Positions 46,050 through 58,528 of a stretch of DNA of 64,000 nt are shown here, piece by piece. The stretch lies in the NCBI RefSeq assembly GCF_029852145.1, contig NC_079973.1, positions 17,129,921 to 17,193,920 of the forward strand, written 5' to 3'. The notes below the pieces were generated by a model. It ran no database searches. It saw nothing but the letters and a program-made list of their open reading frames with translations, and was not told where the DNA came from. The stretch is from Microplitis mediator (Eukaryota > Arthropoda > Insecta > Hymenoptera > Braconidae). How positions within the stretch are numbered: the stretch's first letter is position 1; the number at the start of each line of letters is the position of its first letter. Both the position numbers and the translations under genes were made by a program.

Positions 46050-49000
46050 CTATCTCCGACTTTTCTGTAATCGTCTTCGTAATTCTTTGCGATGTCTGGA
46101 CTCTTCGGTTAACCACCAGTACTTCTCATCCAGCCGATGAGCATCAAGATAGTCTCTTTCAGGAAGAGCTCTGGAGTAAGTGAAATCAAACCAATTGGTC
46201 TTAGCTTTCTCAGGGGTGAGAAAAATTTTTTTGTTGGCTTTGTGGCGCCTCCAATGGTAAATAATTGGGACATTATATTCATCTTGGATAAGCCCATTAT
46301 GGTCGAGTGGTAGAAATGCTTGGGGTGGAAGTTGGGAAGACTCGTTTCTTTTTTTGAGATCATCCTCAGTAAACTCAGCAAGTTTTTTAATAGCTGCGTT
46401 GTCAATTGTGATTATTTTGCTGAAATAATCCCGGATTAGTTTAATGATAAAATTATCAATTCTCGGGATTTCGGCGATATCATATAACATTTCGTTGCTG
46501 ATACGTTTCTGGAAGTTGGACTCGCCAGATCTATAAATTCCAGTACATGCTCGGAGGCATTTACACTCGAACACTCTGAAATTTTCCATCACCGCTGCAC
46601 TAGTATTCCACCAAATTGGGGCTGCGTAGGTTAAAATTGGTCTTACGAGTAGCAAGTAGCAGATAATTTTTGTTTTTCTACATAGATTTTTATTGTAGAA
46701 GATTCGGCTATTCGCTTTGAAAGCAGATTTAGCTTTCTCTAGCTGTGAGTCTGGGTGGTATCTTAGCCTAAGGAGTTGATCAATTTGTACTCCTAAGTAC
46801 TTAACTACATTTTTGTGCGGAATGTTGATCAGCTCGTTGGTGTTGGGTGAAAGAGTTGCTATTTAGAATTCCTTAATCTGTTTTAGAGCCAGTTTGCTGA
46901 GATGGTTTGATTCTCTTCTGAAGACAGCTGTTTCGCATTTCTCCGGGTTCATCCTCAAATTCCACATTTGGTAGAACTTGTTTATTTTATTAATAATATC
47001 TCCAAGATTTTTCTGTAGGATCAGAGGTTGTTTACCAGCCATACCCACAATTAGATCGTCAGCATAGGCCACTGCAAATAAACTGTCGTTCTTATTAAGT
47101 CCAAAGAGTGAAAGAAGTGACATTATGAAGATATTAAAAAGGATTGGCGAGTTGACTGTGCCTTGTTGTAGACCTTCTAGGATTTTATAGCTTTTTGCAG
47201 AGAGATTGGTACCATCCCAGATTTGGAAAGATCTGTTGAGGATCATATCAATTATTAGTAGTAAAAGCCAGAGCGGGAAGTCTAGTTTTAATAGTTTGAA
47301 GATGAGTCCATTGATCCACACTGAGTCGAATGCTTTTTCAAGATCTATCAGTGCGACCGCTACACGGAAATTATCATCTAAGTACTTCATGATGTTGTCA
47401 ATAAGCTTGTGAATAGCGTGTGTGGTGCTGTGTTGTGCCCTGAAACCAAACTGTAGGTTATGTATTACTTTTTTATCGGTACAAACTTTGATTATTTGGT
47501 TGTTGATGGTAATTTCGAAGACTTTTCCCAGATTGGAGGTCAAACTGATTGGTCTGTAGCTAGTTGCCTTGCTTGGATCCTTGTCTTTTTTTAATATTGG
47601 CAAGACTTTGGCAGATTTCCATGCAACAGGGAAGTACGCATGGTTGGTGGCGTTGTTAAATAAGATGACCAGAACTCTAATTATTTTCGGAGGTAAATGT
47701 TTCAATATTATTGAGGGTATTTCATCAGGGCCGCTAGAAGTTTTGTTTGGCAACTTTTTCAGTAGTTTGGTTAGTTGATCAGTGTTAATGAATGGTTGAT
47801 CTGTAATATCTTCGTTGGATGGATTAAGTGCACTGTTATTACTATTGAAGGAGGTATAAGTGGTACCACCAGCATGTCTGTCCACAAGGATCTTTTTCGT
47901 ACTCTCCGCTTTGATATCGACCAATGCTTTAAGCTTAGTGTTGTTGTTTAAGTACCGAGGGGCGTTAATTGTTTGGTAGAACTCACCGATGATATTAAGC
48001 TTATCTATTGGGTCACTGATTAGATATTCATCATTGATCTGTGCGGCTTTTGTTGTATCTATGGATCCATTTTGGACTGCAGGGTCTGTTGTTTTTATAC
48101 GCTGGTTTTCTATTGCTATTAGTTTTTTATTTCTTAGTAGCCTGTTTATTTTTGGGAAGAAATCTGTAGGGTCTTTGTAGTTTATTTGTTTCAGTTGTCC
48201 TTTCCAGTAGTCTGCAACGGATTTATTAAACTCTTTTCTCAGCTCTGATTTGACGAGGCTGATTGTTGTCTTGAGGCGTAGGATTTGATTCTGCTGATTG
48301 TTGTTTGGTGAGTTTTGAGCAATGTGAAGTAGGTTTATAGCTTTGCTCTTGTTTTTTTGTAGTGTTTTGATTCTACTGTTTAGATATTTGAGGATTCCGT
48401 TATTTTTTTTTAAGATCGGGGCTGATTGATTCATTGCTGAAACAAGAGATGATGTTAGGATAGTAATGTTGCTATCAATCTCAGGTATTGTCAGCTTTCG
48501 ATCTGTTGGAATGTCTTGAGTGTAGTTGGCGTTGACTAGTTTCTCAAACTTTTTCCATTTAATTGCTCGGATGTTACGGCGTGGAATCTGTTTATTTTCT
48601 TGTTGCGTATGACTTGGTAGAACTATTGTGAAGAGCAGAGCTCTATGATCGCTGTCGTAGTCTGCTGTGGTAATTTTTCCATTAGACGTGAGATCGCTAA
48701 TGGTCAGATCAGTTATACAGATATCAAGGTAGGTTTTAGCTGGAGTGAACGAAGCTTCATCTGTAGTATAAATTTTAGCGCGGTATTTTGCCAGTGTCTT
48801 TTTTCCAGTTACGTAGGTATTTTCCTCTCTGGTTATCATCTGAATCACCTCATTCTTTTCTGCGGGCATTTAGGTCGCCAGCTAGTATGAATGAGTTGTT
48901 TGGATTGTTCAGATCAAGACGCTGTAGTAGGTCGTTAAGCTCATAAATAAACATTTTTTTACCTGAGTTGGTTGCATAACCACTAATGATGTAAATATTG

Positions 49001-49458
49001 TTATTTGGAGTAGATTCGGTAAAAAGTTGTACTATAGTAAACTCCAGAATTTCGTTTTTATTGGAGCTTGGGTATCTGCATATTCTGTGTTTAATATTAT
49101 TTTTAATCATTATTGCTGTTCCGCCACCTTGTTTGGAGTTGGGGCGGTCTGTCCGTATTACGCTGTAGTTATTTGATAGAAGATAGTGCTTGCTAGTCAG
49201 TTTTGTTTCTGATAGTAGGACTATGTCTGGCTTGTATTTTTCTACTCTAGAGTGTAGTTCGAATCTTCTGACGTTGTGTTGTAGTGAGTTAGTGTTTATG
49301 GCCATGAGTTTGATTGCCGTTGGTTGATCGTTATGTCTGCTAATTTCTGGATATTGGTTGTCTTTATTTGGCTTAGTATTCATGTTGGAGGTTAAGGTAG
49401 CCAAATATGAAATCAATTTTTCTGGTGTTATTCTGTATGGATTGGTTGAGGCTAACAC
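46050..49458 (-). pseudogene. jockey-type ORF2 (AP endonuclease and RT), one frameshift and one stop
   Basis: Begins at ATG 49458, overlapping ORF1 by 86 nt. Endonuclease motifs: LMAINTNSLQHN, LLSETKL, IISGYA and FILAGDLNA. A frameshift at about 48850-48869 moves to the second frame, which continues with YDSDHRALLFT, then RT motifs YRPISLTSNLGKVFE, LQFGFRAQHST, VALIDLEKAFDS, GLQQGTVNSPILF and YADD. An in-frame TAA (46863-46865) interrupts it, and the same frame resumes with KYLGVQID and RPILTYAAPIWW to 46050. No RNase H. The endonuclease region after GDLNA looks shortened. Not functional as it stands. Confidence 0.9.
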
Positions 49459-50930
49459 TCATTTCTTTGATAACGTTTGTTAAGGAGCAGATTTCATTTT
49501 TAATTTGCGTTAGCCAGTTTGGCTGAGCGTTTCCTTCTGTAAGTGGTGGAGCTTGCCAAGGAGGTTGTGACCTTTGCATATTTCCGTTTATATGATTCCT
49601 GGAAGGAAGAGGAGGAAAAACATCTTTTTGCTGGGCGGCAGCGTTTGAGAATTTTCTTGGTAGCAGATAATTGTCGCTTACTTGGTCAATCTTCTTAGCT
49701 ATTGATTTATTGCTACTTTGAAGCTCAGCTTTTTTATTAAGATGTGCAAATTTAATATAATTACATCCGGCATAGTTTGCTGGATGCCCGGACTTACCAC
49801 AATTTGCGCATTTGAAATTATCTCTTGATGTCGCTGTGTTGAGTGGACATTGACCTGGTGTATGTGATTCCCCACACTTGATACATCTGAAGAGCATCTC
49901 ACAGTTTGCTGCCGTATGTCCGATTCTTTGGCATTTTCTACATTGGAGAAGCTTATTTCTCCGCAGTCGTTCCCACCTCGTTTTCATGTGCAATACATTT
50001 TTAACTTTGAAGAGTTCCTTTATGCTGCTCCTCTGTGTGATTTGTACTATTAAATGTCTTCTTTTCTGGTTTTCACGATCGAATTTAAGCTCAGTGACTT
50101 TCTTAATTTCAACTGAGGGAATATTTTTGCTAAGTAAGTCTTCCATTGCTTGCGCTGCAGTAAATTCCTCACTGACCCCTTTTAAGAGTATGGACTTCAA
50201 CTTTTCTCCTTTTGGAGTAAATGAATAAAATTGGATCTGATTGTTTTTCAGCGCAATCTTAACTTTGTCATAGTCAACTTGTTTCAGGGCTTGGATGGAA
50301 TGTAGTCCCTTAGATATAGAGACTGTGAAGGAGTCTTGTGGTAGTCCTGCCATTTTTAATGAGTTGATTGAGTCGCTTACCTTTTCTCCTATTACAAAGA
50401 TTGGTGGTGGTCTGAAAGTTTTCAGATTTTCAGGATTATTTGACTGCGAGGAAGTTCCAGTTTGCGAAGGATCCTGAGTGCTCTGTTGACTTTGAGTGTA
50501 ACTCGTGATTTCTTCTTGCTCTGACTCCATGGTGTCATTGTTGTTGTTCGGAGTAGCAGGTTCATTGTTATTTAAGTGTTCGTTTTCGATTTACTTTTGG
50601 CAGTTTTCCGTGGTTGTATGAAACCTTCTGTATCGACACTGGGTAAAGAGTTTCGTCGTGTATTTGTCAGATTAGGCCTGTCATTGTTATTATTTTTTTT
50701 TTCTAACCCTTGTTCTTTTTCCCATTTTTTGAAGGCTAAGTCTAATGTAATCGAGTTTTTTTTAAATAACTCGTTGTCGTTCGCAGGCTTTTATTGTCAT
50801 TAGATGATGTGATCTCAGCAGTTGCTTTACGTTTTAGGCTGTGGTTGGCCGCCATCTTTGCAGATGAGACAGCTTTCCACAGAAGCAGATGGTTGGTTTT
50901 TGCCAAGTTTATGCGTTGGTTTTTGTACAC
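49373..50930 (-). pseudogene. jockey-type ORF1 (gag-like), two frameshifts
   Basis: The longest open piece (50530-49373, 385 aa) has three zinc knuckles: CRKCQRIGHTAANC, CIKCGESHTPGQC and CANCGKSGHPANYAGC. Coding-like sequence extends upstream in two other frames: MAANHSLKRKATAEI... from within the frame opened at 50930, then LDLAFKKWEKEQGL... to KSKTNT* near 50575. The original protein was therefore longer and has been broken near about 50790 and 50580. It binds nucleic acid in related elements. Confidence 0.8.
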
Positions 50931-51605
50931 TTACAATAAACTAACACTCACACCTTTTTTGTTGAAAATAATAGTCTATATTAACAATCACTATGAATTT
51001 TATATTGCGCTAGGCACTATAAAAATATTATATCAACATGCTACGGACAAGTTACGCGATGCGCATCCCACGGCAGACATGTTGAGACTCCCACTAGGCT
51101 ACGCTACCGACAGTGACTACTAAGTTTACTTGTGCTATATGAGATTGAAAAGAATATACCACTTTTAAATCACTAATCAAAAATAATTTACAACAAAATA
51201 TCACAGCTATGGTGCGGCGGTATGGTGCGGTAGTGGTGCAGCGGTGGTGCGGCGGTCGATAGAAATTTATAATTTTTTCGTAAAAATAATAATTTCATTT
51301 TTACTCGGGTCGTCACGGCGGTGGTGCGGCGGTGGTGCAGCGAATAGATAAATTCTTTAGTTGTCACGGCGGTGGTGCGGCGGTGGTGCGGCATTTATAA
51401 AATAATCGGAATCGTCACGGCTGTAGTGCACCAGTGGTGCCGCGCTTAAAAAGCCGTGCAGCGGTGTTGCGGCGGTGGTGCGGCGGAATTCTGTTTTTAC
51501 TCGGGAACTTTACATTTTGACCATTTCTTTCAATAATTTGATAACCTTGAAAATTTAAATGGAATCAAAAAATGTTGAAAATATGGTTTTCATTCCACAT
51601 AACTT

Positions 51606-52282
51606 CCCGTACAGGAGCTGCCAGAGTTGAACAACGGGCCCCTACTTGGCCCAGCACTGGGGAACCTAGCTTTGGCACACTTATATTGGCCCAGGCTTGG
51701 GCCAAGACTGGGTAACCTAGCATTGGCTATCCAATGGCAAGCCAGACGGGCAAGACTGGGTAACCTAGCCTTGGCCATCCAATGGCAAGCCAGGCTTGGG
51801 CCAGGACTGGATAACCTAGCCTTGGCCGTTACAATGATTACCCGGGCTTGGGCCAAGGTAGGATTACCCAAGTTTGGATATACCTATGGTTTATATAAGT
51901 AGATCATATAAATGTACCAGTTTAACGTTAGTAGGTTCGTCCAGTAGCTACCGTTTGGATCCAGTAATCAGAAGGACGGCAGTTCGCGCCCAGAGTTCAG
52001 CAGAATTTCCACCGAGTTTTTTTCACATAATTTACCTCCCTTAGATAATTAAAACGTTAATGATCATGAATTCTACGAGGTTAATAATAATAAATTTTTT
52101 TAAATTCAATTTATTCGTTTCCTGGAAGCCTGGGCCAGGTCTGGCAACCAGGCTTGGCCCGAGATTATCATTCCAGGCTTCTACCAAGGCTGGGCCAAGA
52201 CTGGCTTACAAGCCTGGCCCAAGGTTCTACAAAGTTGGGCCGTCTGGGCCAAGTCTGGGCCCGTGGTACTTTCCTCTCTGGG
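51606..52282. mobile_element. CCC...GGG element, CTTGGGCCAAG-word family, 677 bp
   Basis: Begins CCCGTACAGGAG, ends TTTCCTCTCTGGG, 2-bp TT duplication (51604-51605, 52283-52284). The intact target CATAACTTATGC is at 52801-52812. CTTGGGCCAAG/AGCCTTGGCC words fill both flanks. Centre: tRNA-like core at about 51933 and AT-rich tract. Confidence 0.87.
51933..52018 (+). other. tRNA-like core (SINE-like)
   Basis: AGGTTCGTCCAGTAGCTACC..., AATCAGAAGGACGGCAGTTC and GCGCCC, then TTCAGCAGAATTTCCACCGAG. It is closely similar to 4642-4725, and the similarity continues into ACGTTAATGATCATGAA (52052) and AT-rich sequence, as at about 4763-4780. Confidence 0.58.
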
Positions 52283-52440
52283 TTATGCTTGTCCCATTAT
52301 AATCCAGTTTCGTCAGCTGTATTTTATTTTGCACAAATAAACCTGTAAATTTCACTGCTATTTTATATTTTAAAAGTATTTCTTTTATTATTTATTATGT
52401 ATCAAATGTACCTGTAATCCCAATAATTATCACTGGCCTT

Positions 52441-53264
52441 GTCATTACGATAGCACCCACAGTTCTTATCGGATCTTAATGAAATTTTCTACACTTATTC
52501 TATAGGCGATTATCTTGATCAAATTCGAAGATGAGCTAAATCGGTCGATTAGTTTTGAAGTAATGACTGTTTGAAATTTTCACGATTTTTCGAAAAAATC
52601 AGTTATATTCACTGTTGAAGTTCATATAACATTAAAACTAAAACTGATAGACAATTTCAGTAAAAAGTATCATAAAGCTTGTTTAATAAGCTTTAATATT
52701 TGAGCTTAAACTTTATGTTTTGACCATTTCCTCCAATAATTTGATAGCCTCGAAAATTCTAATGGAATCAACTAATGTTGCAAATATGGTGTTCATTCCA
52801 CATAACTTATGCATTTCCCATTATAATACAATTTTGTCAGTTGTATTTTATTGTGAACAAAATAACCTGTAAATTTCACAGCTATTTTATGTTTTAAAAG
52901 TCTTTCTTTTATTATTCATGATGTATCAAATGTACCTCTCATCCCTATGATTATCACTGGTATCGCCATCGTAATAGCGATTACTATTATGATCTCATAC
53001 TAATCAAATTTTCTATACTTTGTTTACGTGAATGTTAGTTTGATACATTACCTATAAATGTTTTGTTGAATCAACTATCTGAAGTTCTTTATCGAAAATA
53101 GTCGTTGTCTTTTTTTACCCTCACTCTAAGAAAACGAGCCTAATTTCATATCATGACTATACACTAACATGTATCACAAGATATGTATGTATGTAACTTT
53201 TTATATAGATTAATTGGAAAATCTACCTTCCATTTCGGCTGCCGAATGGCCTTTTTTTATTTTT
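52441..53264. repeat. second copy of the duplicated unit and flanks
   Basis: 52707-52945 is the uninterrupted partner of 51506-52440. 52945-53020 resembles 52425-52500. No gene. Confidence 0.6.
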
Positions 53265-53335
53265 TTTACAGAAGTACTTAGTACTATCGCAGAGAGTTGC
53301 CACTACTATATTGTTTCTTCCGTATACAATCAAAT
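53265..53335. repeat. relic of the AGTACT-word foldback end
   Basis: ACAGAAGTACTTAGTACTAT then CAGAGAGTTGCCACTACTAT match the terminal arm of 18081-20194 (20135-20180). Confidence 0.75.
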
Positions 53336-53526
53336 AAATACATTTTTTTGCATAAAAAACCTTTTTTTAACTTCCCGCTGAGAAAATCGACGATTTTCAA
53401 AAAATTCGGGAAGTTATTGGTTTCACCCTATTTTTCAAAAATCGGGTTTTCATCATATGTCGACGGTTGAAGGTGCTAAGATGTTATTCTGAAATTTTTA
53501 GAGCGATGTCTGTATGTATGTATGTA

Positions 53527-53665
<139 letters not shown>

Positions 53666-53691
53666 ATGTAAACCTTTCATACCCTTGTAGG

Positions 53692-54325
53692 AAAAAAAAT
53701 TTTGACAACGGGGCCAGTCTTGGCACAATACTGGGCTACCGAGGCTCGGCCTCCCAAGGTTGGTCCGAGATCCGACCAACGTTCAAGTGACGAGTCTTGG
53801 TTTGCCAGTCTTGGGCCAAGATTCAGCCAATACTCGAGTGACGAGCCCCGGTTTGTCAGTCTTGGGCCAAGATTCAGTCAATACTCAAGTTACAAGCCTT
53901 GGTTTACCAGTCTAAATAACAAATGGTACCTAAAAACCCCTGGCTTCTGTGAATAGCGTAACAGCCTAGTGGATAAGACGCTTGCCTAGCAGCCATAAAG
54001 GACCAGGTTCGAGACCCAGCAAATGCAAAAAGAAATTAGTTTCATCGATCCACCTGATTTCTCTGTGTACAAATTTATTTCCATATGTTACCATCACGCA
54101 CATGTCTACTAATATTTTTTTTTTTTTAAATTTATTTTTAATAAGCATAGGTGCTTATTTAGCAACAGTCTTGGCACAACACTGTCACTCAAGCTTGGCT
54201 GGGTGTTATCATTTCGATGCTTAGACAGACTTGGGCCAAGCTTGGATTTCAAGCTTTCCCCAGAGTTAATAAGTCTTGTGCCAAGCCTCGGCCGAGCTTG
54301 GGCCTATTGTTTCTTCCTATAAGGG
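53692..54325. mobile_element. CCC...GGG element, CTTGGGCCAAG-word family, 634 bp
   Basis: Begins CCCTTGTAGGAA, ends TTCCTATAAGGG (12-bp TIR, one mismatch), TA duplications (53690-53691, 54326-54327). Words CTTGGGCCAAG and AGTCTTGGC on both sides, tRNA-like core in the centre. Confidence 0.87.
53955..54022 (+). other. tRNA-like core (SINE-like)
   Basis: A-box AGCCTAGTGGATAAGAC, B-box GGTTCGAGACC, then CCAGCAAATGC. This is the best preserved A/B pair among the cores, but acceptor pairing is not convincing. Confidence 0.62.
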
Positions 54326-54925
54326 TATCTTTTTGATGAATGAACCGATTTAGATGGTTCTCGCGGCATTCGAAAGATATCTTCTGAACTTATATTTTGA
54401 AAAAATTTTAGACCATTTAGTCAAATAGACTCTGAGATATTCAAGAAATACGAAAAAAAAAAAAATTTTTTTTTTCGTTTTTTTTGGATATTTTGAAAAC
54501 TGTCGAATTGATCAATTCCAAAATCTAATCAGCTCTAGAACTTGATAAAAGCTTTCGATTGCCACCAAGAACGTCTCAATCAGATAATCCGTTCAAAAGA
54601 TATCGTCGACGAAAGAAATAGTAGAAAACGGTTTTTTGCAAATATCGTCGAAACGACTAAACCAATCATTCACAAAATCTAATCAGCTCTAGAACTTGAT
54701 AAAACGCGTCGATTTTTGCCTCAACCATCAAAACCGGTTAATTCTTTCGCGAGATATTGTGGGAGAAAGAAATGCTAAAAAACGGTTTTTTATAAAACAA
54801 TGGCATACAAAAGTATTTTCAAGCTCGAAAATGTATTCACAATAATGTTTTCGAGCTCAAGGAGCTCGAAAACAGCGGGAAGTTTTGGGGCTGGCCCGCA
54901 GGGTTAACTGATAGACCGATTTTTT

Positions 54926-55610
54926 CATCTGAAATACACTATTTATTTGATAAAATTGAGTTCCTTTCTATATTATTGTTAATTTTACATATATAAAATT
55001 AAGCACCATTAACCATTTAAAACCAATTGTCTAGAATAGCAATAACAATATTCTCTCAATTTTATTTCCATTAGCATGTTTCCTCTCTTTGCAGTAATCG
55101 TTTAGAGCTACTTTGCCTAATCGTCCTGGACTCATAATTTTCTAGTAAACTTTAGCAATTCCATATGCCATTAAAACAGATGGCACACGTGTTCTAGTAC
55201 TTCAGTGTAACTCATAAACAAAGGGAAAAAGATACGAATATAAAAGGAAGTTTAAGATTAAGAAGCAAATATAAATAAATAGAGATAACAACAACTTCTA
55301 TGTTAATTTAAAATAAAAACAACAACAATATATTTATCTAACTTTATTTTAAATCGGCATTGCAAGAACTAAACTTTCTGTCAATAACTTTTGTTCTCTT
55401 TATCGATCTGATTTGTTATATAATAACTACAATAAAAAATTAAAAAAAAAAAAATATCAATAATAAAAATGTAATTTATTTGCAAACTAAACTCAGCATA
55501 AATTAAATTACTTTTTAAATTAAAAATTTTTTAATCCCACTTTATAATAAAATACGTGAGTAAGTTAAAAGAAACCTAGTACCTGATCACTCCATGGATT
55601 TGTATATCTA
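54926..55610. other. AT-rich non-coding stretch
   Basis: Nothing recognised except CTAGTACCTGATCACTCCAT at the right edge, which is inverted at 56680-56730 and suggests an outer inverted repeat around the palindrome. Confidence 0.4.
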
Positions 55611-56641
55611 TTAGGGTGCTTCGTTTCCGGCGAAAGTATTTTTTTCGATGCTCATCAAGCAAAATATTGTTTTTTATGCTGAAACAAAAATTCCTGCCAA
55701 GTTTGAGCTCTTAATTACAATTTCAAGTACATTCCATTTGATTTCAAAGATTTCCCATTTAAAATACATGTAAATTAAATTACTTTTTTTTTAACTTTCT
55801 AATACTCAGCTGCATTTTATGATATCGACGCGGTTTTGGTCGCAAATTGTAGGGCATTTGGTGTTCTTCAAAAGTGCCCGTAGTTACTTAGCTGTAATTC
55901 CAGCTGTTTTACTAGTGTCCGTTGCGGAAGTTATTTTTTCTATGAAATTGACCTTTATTGACTTGCGGAACGTAAACCAATGAAAGTACACTAAAAATGC
56001 TAATGGAGATTTTATAGGAAATTTGATTTCCTTCAAAAAAAGTCCTATGAGTCAAGTCGCTAAAGTCCATAGTTTCCGAGTTATAGTAATTTTAATAATT
56101 TGAAAAATAAAATATAAAAAAAAACTATTATAATTGATATTATATTTTTCAAATTATTAAAATTACTATAACTCGGAAACTATGGACTTTAGCGACTCGA
56201 CTCATAGGACTTTTTTTGAAGGAAATCAAATTTCCTATAAAATCTCCATTAGCATTTTTAGTGTACTTTCATTGGTTTACGTTCCGCAAGTCAATAAAGG
56301 TCAATTTCATAGAAAAAATAACTTCCGCAACGGACACTAGTAAAACAGCTGGAATTACAGCTAAGTAACTACGGGCACTTTTGAAGAACACCAAATGCCC
56401 TACAATTTGCGACCAAAACCGCGTCGATATCATAAAATGCAGCTGAGTATTAGAAAGTTAAAAAAAAAGTAATTTAATTTACATGTATTTTAAATGGGAA
56501 ATCTTTGAAATCAAATGGAATGTACTTGAAATTGTAATTAAGAGCTCAAACTTGGCAGGAATTTTTGTTTCAGCATAAAAAACAATATTTTGCTTGATGA
56601 GCATCGAAAAAAATACTTTCGCCGGAAACGAAGCACCCTAA
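55611..56641. mobile_element. near-perfect 1-kb palindrome, TTAGGGTGCTTC foldback
   Basis: Arms of about 500 bp (55611-56110, 56140-56641) starting TTAGGGTGCTTCGTTTCCGG. Differences between arms seen by eye are very few (a T-run length; CAAGTCG against CGAGTCG). The loop is an AT-rich tract of about 30 nt. Related to 20734-21545. A transcript would form a very long perfect double strand. Confidence 0.92.
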
Positions 56642-58250
56642 TATCTATATTTACTATATCCTACTAAATATAAATATACAAATACATGAGTGATCGGGTA
56701 CTAGTTCCCTGATCGGGTACTAGGTCTCTTACCTTAGTTCTTAACTAATAAATTAAATTAAATTACATTTGTTAATTTAAATTAAATAAAATATAATAAT
56801 TAAATTTAATTAAAAATTTATTGATGCACGAACAATACATAAAATTCATAAATAATAAAAAAATACATCATTAATAAATATAAATTGATTAAGCAATGAA
56901 TTACATCAGATTTAATTACATAAAAAAATAAATTAAAAATTGTTAAGTATCGAAACACTTAATTAATGATCAGAATAATTGTCGATAAATATACGTTGAT
57001 TGAAAATAAATATATACATATGTATGTATATTTATTGAGTAAGCATACCCGTTGTATTGCCTGAGTATGTTAATAGTGAGAGTATAAAATATCAAAGGAT
57101 ATTAACCAAGCTATTGATTGACGTTAATTACGATTGATAGGAAGGTCAACTAAAAAAAAACAATATATGTTTTAAATATTAGTAACAATTTTTTTTATTT
57201 TTAAAGATTATAATTGTTTATTAAGTTAATACTTTTGCAGTTGAACCGCGGGAGTTAATACTGTATTTAAAAAAACAAAAGATTTGCAGAGAAGAAATAA
57301 AATAAAGCCAGAAAAAAAAAGATACTAAAAAGATATGCTAGCAAGGGACACTTAAGTCGACGTATAAAATATATATAAAAGGGTCGTAAGAAAAGACAAG
57401 TAAAATAAGAACAAGGGCAAGGGTGAATTCAATCGTATCATCCCCCAGTAAGACTTTTAATGCTAACACAAAGATTCATCTACCCTCTTCTTTTTTTTTT
57501 TGCGTTTAACAAACGTATCCCCTGCAGGGTTGCTCAGGATTTCAACTCACATTACTGGTATAGTCAGTGCTCTTTGTTTTAAATTGTTGAGTGAAATATT
57601 ATTTATGGAGAGAACAAAAAAAAAAAAAAAAAAGTAAGCAAAGATAAAAAAGATAAAAATGTATGAAATAACTTTCCAGTTAATTAACAGACGAGACATA
57701 ATCAAAAGCCACTTGGTCACATTTAGTATTTCTATGTTGTGAAAATGTTTCCATGAGTATCCCGCACATAAACAAATATATAGAGTTTATTCCACGTAAA
57801 GGAATAAATGGACAAAGCCGCAAAACATTATTTGAAAAAGAGTAAAGAGCTTTCATGATAAAACGGAAGATGTTGAACTACTCAGTTGGATTTTCTCGTC
57901 AAGAGATGGAATAGCCCCGGGTGGACGTCGTCGGGGCGTTGGATCGCGATCCGAGACGCAACTCAATCCCAAAAGGAAGAGGAAGTGGAAGAGGATGAAC
58001 AGGATAAGGATAAGGATGAGGAACCAGATTAACTTTGTGAGTAAAAAGGATAGATGTAGTTTGTAGTACCAGCAACAAGTGGGATCTGGCCGTGGACCAC
58101 ATTGAGACGGGGCGCATCGTATTCTCAGCATGGCATTTCCTCTTTTATGTATATCTATATATCTACTTACACACCATTTTTTTTTCTCTATCACACTTAC
58201 ACGCCACTGTACTCCATTACTACTCTTTACTACGATTCTACTCTCTTTGG

Positions 58251-58252
<2 letters not shown>

Positions 58253-58306
<54 letters not shown>

Positions 58307-58390
58307 CAACTTTTAGTCTTTCGTTTTCATTCGGTTATATATATATATCACTAGTTGGTCCCGTACAGTATATTCGTATACGTACATAGA

Positions 58391-58434
<44 letters not shown>

Positions 58435-58463
58435 CTACGAATTTCTACGGCCCGTACTAAAAG

Positions 58464-58524
<61 letters not shown>
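58253..58524. repeat. three (TA)n arrays
   Basis: (TA)n at 58253-58303, 58391-58433 and 58466-58524, separated by unique spacers. Confidence 0.95.

Positions 58525-58528
<4 letters not shown>

Larger units (their letters stand above)
45628..51092 (-). mobile_element. jockey-type non-LTR retrotransposon, full length but inactivated
   Basis: 5465 bp bounded by a perfect 15-bp target duplication ACTAGGCTACGCTAC (45613-45627, 51093-51107). Sense 5' end is GGGAGTCTCAACATG; the 3' end is A-rich, ending in A9. The uninterrupted target is present at 20284-20298 in the sister CCC element. ORF1 (CCHC knuckles) and ORF2 (APE and RT) both carry disabling changes. Confidence 0.93.
45046..51505. mobile_element. 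CCC...GGG element, CGGCGGTGGTGCGG-word family, copy 2, split by a jockey-type LINE
   Basis: Same ends as copy 1 at 17829 (CCCGAGTAAAAATGAAATT / CTGTTTTTACTCGGG) and the same words. It retains the whole tRNA-like core that copy 1 lost and lacks copy 1's foldback. About 5.5 kb of its length is the LINE at 45628-51092. No 2-bp duplication is evident at the outer ends. Confidence 0.85.
51506..52440. repeat. first copy of a duplicated unit, carrying a CCC element
   Basis: 51506-51605 and 52283-52440 together match 52707-52945 (for example TTTTGACCATTTC, TTCATTCCACATAACTT, TGTATCAAATGTACCT). The CCC element at 51606-52282 interrupts this copy only. Confidence 0.8.

Noticed and set aside
57853..58194. 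113-codon minus-strand frame as a host exon
   Set aside because: No splice sites or domain that I could support; composition follows GGATAAGG-type repeats.
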